The notes under the pieces are model-generated. The model was not told the origin of the DNA. It did no database searches and saw only the letters and a list, made by a program, of their open reading frames with translations. Positions 32,782 to 41,470 of a stretch of 64,000 nucleotides of DNA are shown here, piece by piece. The stretch covers positions 186,001 through 250,000 of the forward strand of contig NZ_AUKI01000016.1 in the NCBI RefSeq assembly GCF_000424665.1. Reading direction: 5' to 3'. How positions within the stretch are numbered: position 1 is the first letter of the stretch; each line of letters starts with the position of its first letter. This DNA is from Salinimicrobium terrae DSM 17865. GTDB taxonomy: Bacteria > Bacteroidota > Bacteroidia > Flavobacteriales > Flavobacteriaceae. A program made the position numbers and the translations under genes.

Positions 32782-34200
32782 TTACCTGAAGCTTCTGGGC
32801 CCCATGAAATTTGTACTGGTGGTTTCAATTAATTTTTCTCCACTGTAAATTCCTATTTCCACACTGTTCTTTTCATCCTTTAAAAGAGCTTTTGGGATTT
32901 CGATGAATAAAGTCCCTTCTGCAAGTCCTTTTTCAGGAACTATGATCCTCTCATGAGTGACAGATTCTATACTACCCTTGTGAGACAGCAATTTGAAATG
33001 TACATCTTCAAAACTACCTGTAGTCTTATTTATTAGCTTGAATGTGTAAACATTACTAATAATGTTATTCTCTTGTGTTTCATAAAGCTGACCCGGAAGT
33101 CTCAAAACGGTAGCCTCCACATCTGTTCGTATAAACAGCATTCCGGAGAGGATGCCTACAAGCACAAATAATATGGCTGCGAAACCTTTCATTCTCGAAT
33201 TGAATCTCACCTTCTCTTCCTTCTCAATATTCTCTTCTGAATAGAAGCCTATTAGCCCTTTTGGAAGATCTACCTTCTCCATTATGATATCGCAGGCATC
33301 TATACAAGCTGTGCAGTTAATACATTCCAACTGTGTGCCGTTCCTTATGTCTATACCTGTTGGACATACCTGTACACATTGAGAACAATCTATACAATCT
33401 CCTTTCCCTAACTCCTGCCTGTCTTCGTTCTTTTTAAACTTAGACCGCCCAAGGCTTCTTTCTCCCCTTTTATGGTCGTAAGCAACTACTACAGATTTTT
33501 TATCCAGAAGCACACTTTGAAGCCTTCCATATGGACATGCTATAGTACATACCTGTTCCCTGAACCAGGAGAAGATGAAATAGAATACTCCTGTAAAAAT
33601 TAACAATGCAATAAATGTGCTCAGGTTTTCCAGCGGTCCCTCAGTTACATACTGTAGCAGCCTTTTACTTCCCACCAGGTAGGCCAGAAAAACATTTGCA
33701 ATTCCAAAAGAGATTAGAAAGAACAAAAACCATTTGAATCCTTTCTTTTTTATTTTATCACTTGTCCACTCCTCTTTATCCAACCTCATCTGGGCGCCAC
33801 GGTCTCCTTCAATCCAATATTCGATCTTTCGAAAGACCATTTCCATAAAAATGGTCTGTGGACAAATCCACCCGCAGAATATTCTTCCAAAGGCAGAAGT
33901 GAAGAGGGTGATAAACAAAACCGCAATGATCATTGCTGTTACCCCAAGGTAAAAATCCTGAGGCCAGAAGGGTTGGCCAAAAATGTGGAATTCCCGCCCC
34001 AATATATTGAACAGCATGAATTGATTTCCATTTATGTGAATAAATGGGGATGCAATAAGAAAAATTAAAAGGAACCAGGTTAACCAGGTTCGGTATTTAT
34101 AAAAACGGCCATCAGGTTTTTTAGGATATACCCAGGCCCTCTTGCCTTCGGCATTCATAGTGCCAATGCGGTCCCTGAAGTTATTATCCTCTGTATCCAA
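32782..34200 (-). CDS. ccoG: Cytochrome c oxidase accessory protein CcoG (FixG/RdxA)
   Basis: The 472-aa protein has several membrane segments, a cytochrome-type N-terminal block with CGWICPQ, then CTIACP and two 4Fe-4S motifs (CIDCSQCVQVCP and CINCTACIDACD), and a C-terminal immunoglobulin-like domain. CcoG reduces copper for the cbb3 oxidase. The order in the operon (after ccoP) is conserved in Bacteroidota. Confidence 0.95.
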   Translation of the reverse strand: MDTEDNNFRDRIGTMNAEGKRAWVYPKKPDGRFYKYRTWLTWFLLIFLIASPFIHINGNQFMLFNILGREFHIFGQPFWPQDFYLGVTAMIIAVLFITLFTSAFGRIFCGWICPQTIFMEMVFRKIEYWIEGDRGAQMRLDKEEWTSDKIKKKGFKWFLFFLISFGIANVFLAYLVGSKRLLQYVTEGPLENLSTFIALLIFTGVFYFIFSWFREQVCTIACPYGRLQSVLLDKKSVVVAYDHKRGERSLGRSKFKKNEDRQELGKGDCIDCSQCVQVCPTGIDIRNGTQLECINCTACIDACDIIMEKVDLPKGLIGFYSEENIEKEEKVRFNSRMKGFAAILFVLVGILSGMLFIRTDVEATVLRLPGQLYETQENNIISNVYTFKLINKTTGSFEDVHFKLLSHKGSIESVTHERIIVPEKGLAEGTLFIEIPKALLKDEKNSVEIGIYSGEKLIETTSTNFMGPRSFR

Positions 34201-34230
34201 TAGTTTTTCTTTAAAATTTAAGTTCTGGGT

Positions 34231-35106
34231 CTATTCTCCTGTCCACACTTCTCCTTCTGCATCCGTAGGATTTGCCGGAGTTGTTCCCTGCAGGCTTATA
34301 ATGTAACTCGATACCTGCTGTATTTCTGTTGGATTTAAAATGGAGTTCCAGGCCACCATACCTTTACCTGCACGTCCTCCTTCAGCAATGGTGTTATAAA
34401 CATTTTTAATTCCACCTCCAAGGATCCAGTGTTCATCGACAAGGTTGGGTCCAATTCCACCACCACCATCGGCAGCATGACAGGCCATACAATTTGTCAT
34501 ATAGATAGATTCTCCTTTTTCAAGTTCTGCAGCATCTGTAAGCAGTACTACGCTTTCGGCATCAATTAGATCGGGTGTGTTTTTTCTATACTCTTCAATT
34601 TCGATCTCTGCTGCCAGCATTTCCTGTTCAAATTCGGCTGTTTGGTTCTCGCCGCCCAGGATGTGGTAGTAGGCCATATAACCTACAGCAAAAATAATTG
34701 AAGCGTAAAAACTATATAACCACCATGGCGGGAGTTTGTTATCCAATTCCTTGATTCCGTCATAGTTGTGATCGAGTTCGAGATCTCTTTCTTCAGAAAT
34801 TGGACGGGTTCCCATCATTTTCCGATAGATCTCTTTCATATCATATTTCTTCATTCTCTCCTCGTGAGCAGCCATATAGCGCTCTTTAGCTTCGGGAGAT
34901 AGAGATTGGAACATAATGTTCTCGAAAGCATCTAGAATAAATTCCGCAGCAATTAATACTAGCAGGAAAATAAGGAGCACGACTGCCAGAAGTGGATATT
35001 CCACGAAGGCAAAATTACCCCCTGAATCTACAAAGTATTCCAGGGCTCCTGCAATGATCAAGAAAAATATTGGGATTCTTATCCAGGCCGGGATTGCATG
35101 TCTCAT
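34231..35106 (-). CDS. ccoP: cbb3 oxidase subunit III (single-haem CcoP)
   Basis: The 291-aa protein has membrane segments at about 8-25, 33-55 and 130-150 and the CcoP N-terminal signature PPWWLYSFYASIIFAVGY. One cytochrome c motif is seen, CMACH (about residue 207), with a later MVAW methionine region. Proteobacterial CcoP carries two haems; only one CxxCH is present here, as is usual in Bacteroidota. It overlaps ccoQ by 4 bases. Confidence 0.92.
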   Translation of the reverse strand: MRHAIPAWIRIPIFFLIIAGALEYFVDSGGNFAFVEYPLLAVVLLIFLLVLIAAEFILDAFENIMFQSLSPEAKERYMAAHEERMKKYDMKEIYRKMMGTRPISEERDLELDHNYDGIKELDNKLPPWWLYSFYASIIFAVGYMAYYHILGGENQTAEFEQEMLAAEIEIEEYRKNTPDLIDAESVVLLTDAAELEKGESIYMTNCMACHAADGGGGIGPNLVDEHWILGGGIKNVYNTIAEGGRAGKGMVAWNSILNPTEIQQVSSYIISLQGTTPANPTDAEGEVWTGE

Positions 35107-35291
35107 TGGTTCTGATCGTTATTATCGTTTTCTAATGGAATTTGTTCTACAGTGTTGATGTAGTCTTTTTTGGCAGTAAAGACCCACCAGAAAAGAGCTA
35201 CAAAAAAGAGGAAGAAAATGAGCAGTGAAATAATAGGATATATCTCTATTCCGGCAATGCTCTCCATATGTCCTTTTACAAATTTTAACAT
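35103..35291 (-). CDS. ccoQ: cbb3 oxidase subunit CcoQ-like
   Basis: The 62-aa protein has one membrane segment (PIISLLIFFLFFVALFWWVF) and a KKDYINT tail, the CcoQ pattern. It lies between the fused ccoNO and ccoP with 6 bp and a 4-base overlap. Confidence 0.88.
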   Translation of the reverse strand: MLKFVKGHMESIAGIEIYPIISLLIFFLFFVALFWWVFTAKKDYINTVEQIPLENDNNDQNQ

Positions 35292-35297
35292 GGTAAT

Positions 35298-37487
35298 TTA
35301 ATTTGAGGTTGTTGTATTGACCACTTTAATATCTGTTCCCAATCGCTGCATGTAAGCAATAAGAGCCACTATTTCCCGATTTTTCATTTCAATGAAATCC
35401 AGCCCGTTCTCTTCTGCATATTTCTTATCGGCTTCATATGTGGCAACAAAGTCGGGATCGGTATAGAGGTTCTGCTGGATTTGAGCAGCCTGTTCTTCCA
35501 TATTAGCCTGGGCACTTGCGATCTCAGCTTCTGTATAGGGAACGCCTAACTGTACCATCGCTTCCATTTTGTCCTCAATATTTGAACGGTCGTGCTCATC
35601 GGTAATAAGCCACTTGTAGCCGGGCATGATGGATCCTGAAGAGGTACTTTGTGGATCATACATATGGTTAAAGTGCCAGTTATCTGAATATTTTCCTCCC
35701 ACCCGCATCAAATCGGGTCCGGTTCTTTTACTTCCCCACAGGAAGGGGTGATCATAGACGTATTCTCCGGCCTTTGAATATTCACCATATCGTTCCACTT
35801 CACTTCTAAATGGTCGTATCATTTGAGAGTGGCAGGAAACACATCCTTCTCTTATATAGATGTCTCTTCCTTCCAATTCCAGCGGAGTGTAAGGCTTAAC
35901 ACTGGTTATAGTGGGTATGTTAGATTTTACCAGAAGGGTAGGCACGATTTGGATAATTCCTCCTATAAGGATCGCAATGGTCGCAAGAATGGTGAGTTGT
36001 ACAGGTTTTCGCTCAAGCCAGGTGTGGAAACCTTCCCCGGCCAGTCTTTTGTTGCTTATCTTTTGTAAAGGAGCAGCTTCTGCCAGTTCATCTGTAACTT
36101 CAGTTCCGGCTTTAACTGTTTTATACATGTTGTACAGTAAAACGAACATTCCTAAGATGTACATACTTCCTCCAATGGCCCTGAACCAGTACATAGGCAT
36201 AATTTCGGTCACGGTTTCAAGGAAGTTTCCGTAAACAAGAGTTCCGTCGGGGTTAAATTGTTTCCACATGGAAGCTTGTACAAAACCTGCCACATACATT
36301 GGCAAAGTATAAATAATGATCCCGAGGGTGCCAACCCAAAAATGAGCGTTAGCAAGTTTTATTGAGTAAAGTTTTGTCTTGAACATCCTGGGGACAAGCC
36401 AATAGATCATCCCAAAGGTGAGAAATCCGTTCCAGGCAAGTGCTCCTACATGTACGTGAGCAATGATCCAGTCTGTATAATGGGCTATGGCATTTACGTT
36501 TTTGAGGGAAAGCATAGGCCCTTCAAAGGTCGCCATTCCATAACCGGTGATCGCTACTACCATGAATTTAAGAACAGGATCTGTTTTAACTTTATCCCAT
36601 GCTCCCCGTAGGGTAAGAAGCCCGTTGATCATACCACCCCACGACGGCATAAGAAGCATTACTGAGAATGCGACTCCAAGGTTCTGTGCCCAGTCTGGCA
36701 GGGAAGTATACAATAGGTGATGAGGTCCCGCCCAGATATAAATAAATATTAAGGACCAAAAGTGAATAATAGATAGTTTATAGGAGTAAACGGGTCTGTT
36801 TGCTGCTTTTGGAACAAAGTAGTACATAAGCCCCAGAAAAGGTGTGGTAAGGAAAAATGCCACAGCATTGTGTCCATACCACCACTGTACCAGTGCATCC
36901 TGAACTCCTGCGTAAGCAGAATAACTCTTAAACAGACCAACCGGAATTGCGAGACTGTTGAATATATGTAGTACAGCAACAGTTACGAAGGTGGCGATGT
37001 AGAACCATATTGCAACATATAGATGCCTTTGTCTTCTTTTAAAAATGGTAGCAATGAGGTTCCAGCCGAATACAACCCAAACCACGGCAATAGCGATATC
37101 AAAAGGCCACTCCAGCTCTGCATATTCTTTGGAACTTGTAAAACCTAAAGGTAAAGTAATTGCAGCGCCAACAATGATAAGCTGCCATCCCCAAAAGTTG
37201 ATTTTACTAAGGATATCACTGTACATCCTGGCTTTCAACAATCGTTGGGTGGAGTAATAAACCCCGGCAAAAATGGCATTACCTACAAAGGCAAAGATCA
37301 CTGCATTTGTATGGAGAGGTCGTAAACGACCAAAACTCAACCAGGAGATTCCATCGGTCAGGTTAGGAAAAATGAATAAAAAAGCTAAAAGTAGCCCGAC
37401 GAGCATTCCAATTACTCCCCAAAGAAGAGTAGCGTAAATGAAATTTTTTACGATTTTGTTGTCGTAGTAGAACTGTTGCAATTCCAT
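35298..37487 (-). CDS. ccoNO: cbb3 oxidase subunits I and II fused (CcoN-CcoO)
   Basis: The 729-aa fusion begins with the haem-copper oxidase subunit (about 1-465). Histidine ligands lie in RPLHTNAVIF (haem b), WWYGHNAV and AGPHHLLYT (CuB), and IIAHVHVGALAW. A CcoO domain follows (about 500-725), with one membrane segment and the haem motif CVSCH (about 549) plus SIMPGYKW methionine. The fusion is normal for Bacteroidota. The complex reduces oxygen with high affinity. Confidence 0.96.
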   Translation of the reverse strand: MELQQFYYDNKIVKNFIYATLLWGVIGMLVGLLLAFLFIFPNLTDGISWLSFGRLRPLHTNAVIFAFVGNAIFAGVYYSTQRLLKARMYSDILSKINFWGWQLIIVGAAITLPLGFTSSKEYAELEWPFDIAIAVVWVVFGWNLIATIFKRRQRHLYVAIWFYIATFVTVAVLHIFNSLAIPVGLFKSYSAYAGVQDALVQWWYGHNAVAFFLTTPFLGLMYYFVPKAANRPVYSYKLSIIHFWSLIFIYIWAGPHHLLYTSLPDWAQNLGVAFSVMLLMPSWGGMINGLLTLRGAWDKVKTDPVLKFMVVAITGYGMATFEGPMLSLKNVNAIAHYTDWIIAHVHVGALAWNGFLTFGMIYWLVPRMFKTKLYSIKLANAHFWVGTLGIIIYTLPMYVAGFVQASMWKQFNPDGTLVYGNFLETVTEIMPMYWFRAIGGSMYILGMFVLLYNMYKTVKAGTEVTDELAEAAPLQKISNKRLAGEGFHTWLERKPVQLTILATIAILIGGIIQIVPTLLVKSNIPTITSVKPYTPLELEGRDIYIREGCVSCHSQMIRPFRSEVERYGEYSKAGEYVYDHPFLWGSKRTGPDLMRVGGKYSDNWHFNHMYDPQSTSSGSIMPGYKWLITDEHDRSNIEDKMEAMVQLGVPYTEAEIASAQANMEEQAAQIQQNLYTDPDFVATYEADKKYAEENGLDFIEMKNREIVALIAYMQRLGTDIKVVNTTTSN

Positions 37488-37489
37488 AC

Positions 37490-37669
37490 TTAATTGTCTT
37501 GATTATTTTTTTTGGGTTTCTCTTTTACGAGCTCATCCTCAAATAAAATGCGCACAGAAGGGGTATAGTCATCGTCGAACTGGCCATTTCTAACGGCTAT
37601 AATGAAAACAACGAAAAAAAATACCGCTACAATAATGCTTATTGTAAGGAGTAAATAGATGACGCTCAT
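37490..37669 (-). CDS. ccoS: cbb3 oxidase assembly protein CcoS
   Basis: This 59-aa gene opens at ATG 37669 and stops 2 bp before ccoNO. It reads MSVIYLLLTISIIVAVFFFV, then a short helix containing NGQFDD, the CcoS signature (FDDD), and a Lys/Asn-rich tail. CcoS is required for haem and copper insertion in cbb3. It is first in the operon. Confidence 0.92.
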   Translation of the reverse strand: MSVIYLLLTISIIVAVFFFVVFIIAVRNGQFDDDYTPSVRILFEDELVKEKPKKNNQDN

Positions 37670-37688
37670 ACCTATTTATATATTCGGG

Positions 37689-37732
37689 CAAAACTAGCAG
37701 GTATGTATTTTTCGAAATATGATCTTGATCAG
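37689..37732 (-). promoter_or_regulatory. FNR/CRP-like box and -7 element of the cbb3 operon
   Basis: The box ATGAT-CTTG-ATCAG is at 37719-37732. TAGTTTTG on the minus strand (37689-37696) matches TAnnTTTG exactly. The centres are 33 bp apart, placing the box near -40, the class II position. Confidence 0.75.
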
Positions 37733-37771
37733 GTTTTGCCTGAAAAGAAATTCTAAAAAATTCAGTTAGAT

Positions 37772-37815
37772 ATGATTAGCCTCATATTCAGGAGGGAACT
37801 TAATTCGGACATTTG
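37772..37815 (+). promoter_or_regulatory. FNR/CRP-like box and -7 element of nirK
   Basis: The box ATGAT-TAGC-CTCAT (37772-37785) has one deviation from symmetry. The -7-like GACATTTG (37808-37815) is centred 33 bp away. The nirK start follows 33 bp later. The site is on the opposite side of the intergenic region from the ccoS site. Confidence 0.65.
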
Positions 37816-37847
37816 TATCTGAAATTAAAAATTAAACACTTCTGATC

Positions 37848-39299
37848 ATGAAAAATTTCAAAACTTCAAAAAAGAGATTTGTATACCTTTTCTTTCTTGC
37901 TGCGCTTGTTGCAGGGGTCCTTACCTCATGTGAGAAAGCTGTGGCTGCAAAAGAAAATCCTGAACTTATGAAGGTGTATGGAGAGAGCGAAGCCGAAATG
38001 ACTGCTCCGCCCATGGTGCCAAGACCTGTTGGAAAAAGAGCGGCTACCAAACTCATCGTTAATATGGAGGTGGTAGAAAAAGAAATGGAAATGGCAGACG
38101 GGGTTACCTATAACTACTGGACATTTGATGGTTCGGTTCCGGGAAGCTTTATCCGTACGCGGGTAGGAGATGAGATTGAGTTCCACTTCAAAAACCACCC
38201 TGATAGTAAACTGCCTCACAATATTGACCTGCACGCAGTGACAGGACCTGGGGGAGGAGCCGAGTCTTCTTATGTAGCTCCAGGACAGCAGGCAACTTTT
38301 ACATTTAAAACCATGAACCCAGGTCTTTACGTTTATCACTGTGCTACCGCACCGGTGGGAATGCACATAGCGAACGGGATGTATGGACTTATTCTTGTTG
38401 AACCGGAAGGGGGACTACCTCCCGTTGACAGAGAATATTATGTAATGCAGGGAGATTTTTACACAGAAGGTGAGTTTGGAGAAAGAGGCTTGCAGCCTTT
38501 TGATATGAACAAGGCAGTAGATGAGGATGCAGATTATGTGGTATTCAATGGAAAAGTCGGAGGACTTACTGGTGAAAACGCATTACACGCCAAAGTGGGA
38601 GAAACCGTGAGACTGTATGTAGGAAACGGTGGTCCAAACCTTGTATCTTCTTTCCATGTGATTGGGGAGATCTTTGACAAAGTATATGTTGAAGGAGGAA
38701 GCACAATTAATGAGAATGTCCAAACTACTCTCATCCCCGCAGGAGGTGCTGCAATAGTTGAGTTTAAGGTTGATGTACCGGGAGAGTTGGTATTAGTTGA
38801 CCATTCAATCTTTAGAGCCTTTAACAAAGGAGCTTTAGGTATCCTTGAAGTAGAAGGAGCTGAAAATGAAAAAGTTTTTGGTGGAAAAATAAGTGAAGGT
38901 GTTTACAATCCCGGAACTTCAGTTACCGGAATTGTTGAAGAAGTTGAAGATTCAGCACCCGTAGCGGAAATGTCAATGGCCGATAAAATGGAGAGAGGTA
39001 AGCAGGTCTATACTCAAAGCTGTCTTGCATGTCACCAGGCAACCGGTGCGGGAATACCAAATGCTTTTCCTCCCCTTGCAAACTCCGATTATCTAAATGC
39101 CGATGTTCACAGATCTATTGAAGTAGTTAAGTTCGGATTAAGCGGAGAAATTGAAGTAAACGGAAATGTATACAACAGTGCCATGCCTCCACAGAATATC
39201 TCCGATGAAGATGTGGCTGCGGTCCTTACCTATGTCTATAACAACTGGGGCAACAACAAAACTGAAGTGACCCAGGAAATGGTGAAAAAAGTAAAATAA
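37848..39299 (+). CDS. nirK: Copper nitrite reductase with C-terminal cytochrome c domain, lipoprotein
   Basis: The 483-aa protein reduces nitrite to NO. The signal ends in lipobox LTSC (C28), so it is a lipoprotein facing the periplasm or surface. Two cupredoxin domains follow: [11 protein letters not shown] carries the catalytic Asp and a type 2 Cu histidine, and [11 protein letters not shown] the type 1 Cu Cys and Met with further His ligands. [11 protein letters not shown] supplies the third type 2 histidine. Residues about 380-475 are a cytochrome c domain with CLACHQ and AMPPQ, giving direct electron delivery. No NO reductase is encoded in the window. Confidence 0.95.
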   Translation: MKNFKTSKKRFVYLFFLAALVAGVLTSCEKAVAAKENPELMKVYGESEAEMTAPPMVPRPVGKRAATKLIVNMEVVEKEMEMADGVTYNYWTFDGSVPGSFIRTRVGDEIEFHFKNHPDSKLPHNIDLHAVTGPGGGAESSYVAPGQQATFTFKTMNPGLYVYHCATAPVGMHIANGMYGLILVEPEGGLPPVDREYYVMQGDFYTEGEFGERGLQPFDMNKAVDEDADYVVFNGKVGGLTGENALHAKVGETVRLYVGNGGPNLVSSFHVIGEIFDKVYVEGGSTINENVQTTLIPAGGAAIVEFKVDVPGELVLVDHSIFRAFNKGALGILEVEGAENEKVFGGKISEGVYNPGTSVTGIVEEVEDSAPVAEMSMADKMERGKQVYTQSCLACHQATGAGIPNAFPPLANSDYLNADVHRSIEVVKFGLSGEIEVNGNVYNSAMPPQNISDEDVAAVLTYVYNNWGNNKTEVTQEMVKKVK

Positions 39300-39305
39300 T
39301 TCAAA

Positions 39306-40085
39306 ATGAAGACTATAATCAGATTGGCCGTTTGTATCGCAATAATGATCCAGAGCCAGGCATATGGCCAGTCTGGTTCCATGGTCAAAATTGAAGGAGG
39401 GGAATTCATTCCTCTTTACGGCACCGAGACTGCTGTAAAAATAAATGACTTTTATATGGATGTTTATCCTGTAACTAATGCAGAATTTCTCGAATTCGTG
39501 AAGAAGAACCCAAGGTGGAAACGCTCTGAGGTGAAGAGGCTTTTTGCAGATGAAAGTTATCTTAAAGACTGGATAAACGATGAAGCTTTTCCTTCAGATC
39601 GTTCTCCAAATGCCCCTGTTACCAATGTATCGTGGTATGCAGCTAAAAATTACTGTGAATGTGAAGGGAAGAGACTTGCAACGGTAGATGAGTGGGAGTA
39701 TGTAGGAATGGCCAATGAAAAGCAGCCCGATGCAAGAGAGGAAGAAAATTATAACAAATATATTTTGAGCTGGTATGAAACTCCCAAAACCTATAAGAAT
39801 GAAATTGGGAGCACCTTCAGGAACTATTGGGGAGTGTATGATATGCACGGTCTCGTCTGGGAATGGACTTCAGATTTTAATTCCGTAATGATTGGTGGAG
39901 AATCCAGGAAAGACAGTACCGGTGATAATAACCTCTTCTGTGGAGCTGCCGCTGTTGGCGCCACAGATCTTATGAACTATGCAGCCTTTATGAGGTATGC
40001 CTTCAGGGGAAGTATGAAAGCGAAGTACTCCAGCAAAAATCTTGGGTTTAGATGTGTCGAGGATGTAGAGAAAAAGGCCCTATAA
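39306..40085 (+). CDS. nirV: NirV-like protein, SUMF1/formylglycine-generating fold
   Basis: The 259-aa protein has a signal peptide (IQSQAYG) and the SUMF1 layout: MVKIEGGEFI, VYPVTNAEFLEFVK, VSWYAAKNYCECEGKRLAT, DMHGLVWEWT and a closing NLGFRCV. NirV proteins are SUMF1-fold partners of nirK in several phyla. Function is uncertain; cofactor delivery or haem/copper maturation is proposed. It follows nirK by 6 bp. Confidence 0.88.
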   Translation: MKTIIRLAVCIAIMIQSQAYGQSGSMVKIEGGEFIPLYGTETAVKINDFYMDVYPVTNAEFLEFVKKNPRWKRSEVKRLFADESYLKDWINDEAFPSDRSPNAPVTNVSWYAAKNYCECEGKRLATVDEWEYVGMANEKQPDAREEENYNKYILSWYETPKTYKNEIGSTFRNYWGVYDMHGLVWEWTSDFNSVMIGGESRKDSTGDNNLFCGAAAVGATDLMNYAAFMRYAFRGSMKAKYSSKNLGFRCVEDVEKKAL

Positions 40086-40096
40086 AAATTGAAAAG

Positions 40097-40726
40097 ATGA
40101 AAAAGTATTTATTATTTATGCTGTCGCCGTTCTTGTTTTTGTCCTGTGACCAACCGGGGGAAGAAAAGGGACAAATTGAGGATTCAGAGAAGGTCGTTGC
40201 AACCCACACTGTGGACTTCAACAAGGAATTGCCCGATCTTTCGGTTTATCATTTACCCTCTACCTGGACTACACAGGATAACAAGGATATTCAGCTGGAA
40301 GATTTGCGGGGAAATGTGCTCGTTATGGTAATGATCTATACTTCCTGCAAAGCTGCCTGTCCACGTTTAATTGCGGATATGCGCAATATAGAGAAGCAGG
40401 TGCCTGAAGAATATCTTGGTAAGACAAAATTTATCATGGTGAGCATAGATCCTGAAACCGATACTCCACAGATGCTCAATTCTTTTGCTAAGGAAAATCT
40501 AATGGAAGATGATCACTGGATGTTCCTTCGCGGTACGCCCGAGGACACCAGGGAATTCGCAGCAGTATTGGCTGTGAGTTATAAAAAGATTTCTCCCATT
40601 GATTTTTCACATTCCAACATCATTAGTGTTTTTAACGAGGAAGGGGTGTTGGTTCACCAGCAGGAAGGTCTTGGCGTAGATAATACCGAAACTGTTGAAG
40701 CCATTAAAGCTGAAGTTTCAAATTAG
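40097..40726 (+). CDS. SCO1/SenC-family copper protein
   Basis: This is a 209-aa lipoprotein (lipobox LFLSC) with the SCO thioredoxin fold. CKAACP gives the CxxxC copper site, and HSNIISVFNEEG supplies the His ligand. It loads copper into cbb3 or NirK. The start is ATG 40097 (MKKYLLFML), after the nirV stop; a frame open from 40052 would overlap nirV. Confidence 0.9.
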   Translation: MKKYLLFMLSPFLFLSCDQPGEEKGQIEDSEKVVATHTVDFNKELPDLSVYHLPSTWTTQDNKDIQLEDLRGNVLVMVMIYTSCKAACPRLIADMRNIEKQVPEEYLGKTKFIMVSIDPETDTPQMLNSFAKENLMEDDHWMFLRGTPEDTREFAAVLAVSYKKISPIDFSHSNIISVFNEEGVLVHQQEGLGVDNTETVEAIKAEVSN

Positions 40727-40748
40727 AAATTAAAATGATCAGATAATT

Positions 40749-40851
40749 GAAGCTGTCTAATATATAAGGTGGAGTCATTCTGAATTTATTTCAGAATCTA
40801 TTAGAACCTGAAACAAGTTCAGGTTGACAGAACTCCGTTTTAGACAGCTTC
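40749..40851. repeat. 103-bp palindromic repeat element (MITE-like)
   Basis: The 12-bp perfect terminal inverted repeats GAAGCTGTCTAA/TTAGACAGCTTC enclose two inner hairpins (ATTCTGAA-N5-TTCAGAAT and ACCTGAA-N5-TTCAGGT). Related inner hairpins recur at 61278-61394. No coding potential. Confidence 0.75.
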
Positions 40852-40922
40852 TATTTACTTGAAATATTTATCTCTGATAGCATTAAGTTCCAAGTCTTTC
40901 CTTAATCATAAAAATTGAAGAT

Positions 40923-41075
40923 TCAGACCTTCATTTCCATTTCACAGAGAACATAACTCGATACCCGAATATCCTTCTCAAAATGCCTTTTTTGGAATCC
41001 CGTTCTTTCATAAAATCTTAAAATGTTCTCTTCAGAAGCATTTTTGGATACCCCGGGAATAAAACTATTATTCAT
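40923..41075 (-). pseudogene. Fragment of a GNAT acetyltransferase gene
   Basis: A 50-codon frame contains NASEENILRFYERTGFQKRHF, the beta5-alpha4 end of GNAT enzymes (FYERTGF), then VLCEMEMKV. Only the C-terminal end is present. It is probably a decayed gene. Confidence 0.6.
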
Positions 41076-41470
41076 ACCTTTAAAATAATTGTATTAAAAA
41101 TGTCGTTTTCATGACCTCTTGTTTATGGAATTATTATTCAATCTACCGGAATAGAAAAATTATCTATCCCTTACAGACTGTGCGAAAAATAGAGAGTAAT
41201 CGGACTCAAAACAACAGGACCACTTGCATCTTGGCAATATGGATAAAGTATATATGAATTCTTTTTTGAAAGAATGAGGAGAGGGGAATTTTAGGAGCTA
41301 CATCAACAAGAAGCAAGTAGGGGATTGCTGTCTCGTTGGCTCTCCCTGTCATGCGACAGGGAAACAAATAATCACACTTCTAAAGTAGGTGTTTTTTCAC
41401 CTCTCTTACAAAAATTTAAATAGGAATTTTTGAAATTTATACTATGTTCGTTCTTTTAGCAGGTGCGAAC
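41076..41470. other. Intergenic region between the GNAT fragment and ccoI
   Basis: No gene is seen. A perfect hairpin CCCTGTC-ATGC-GACAGGG lies at 41344-41361 without a T-run. The minus-strand downstream region of ccoI starts at 41470, so some of this may be its 3' untranslated region. Confidence 0.5.

Noticed and set aside
40052-40096. Extended start of the SCO protein
   Set aside because: It overlaps nirV and places the signal peptide too far in. ATG 40097 gives a normal lipoprotein signal.
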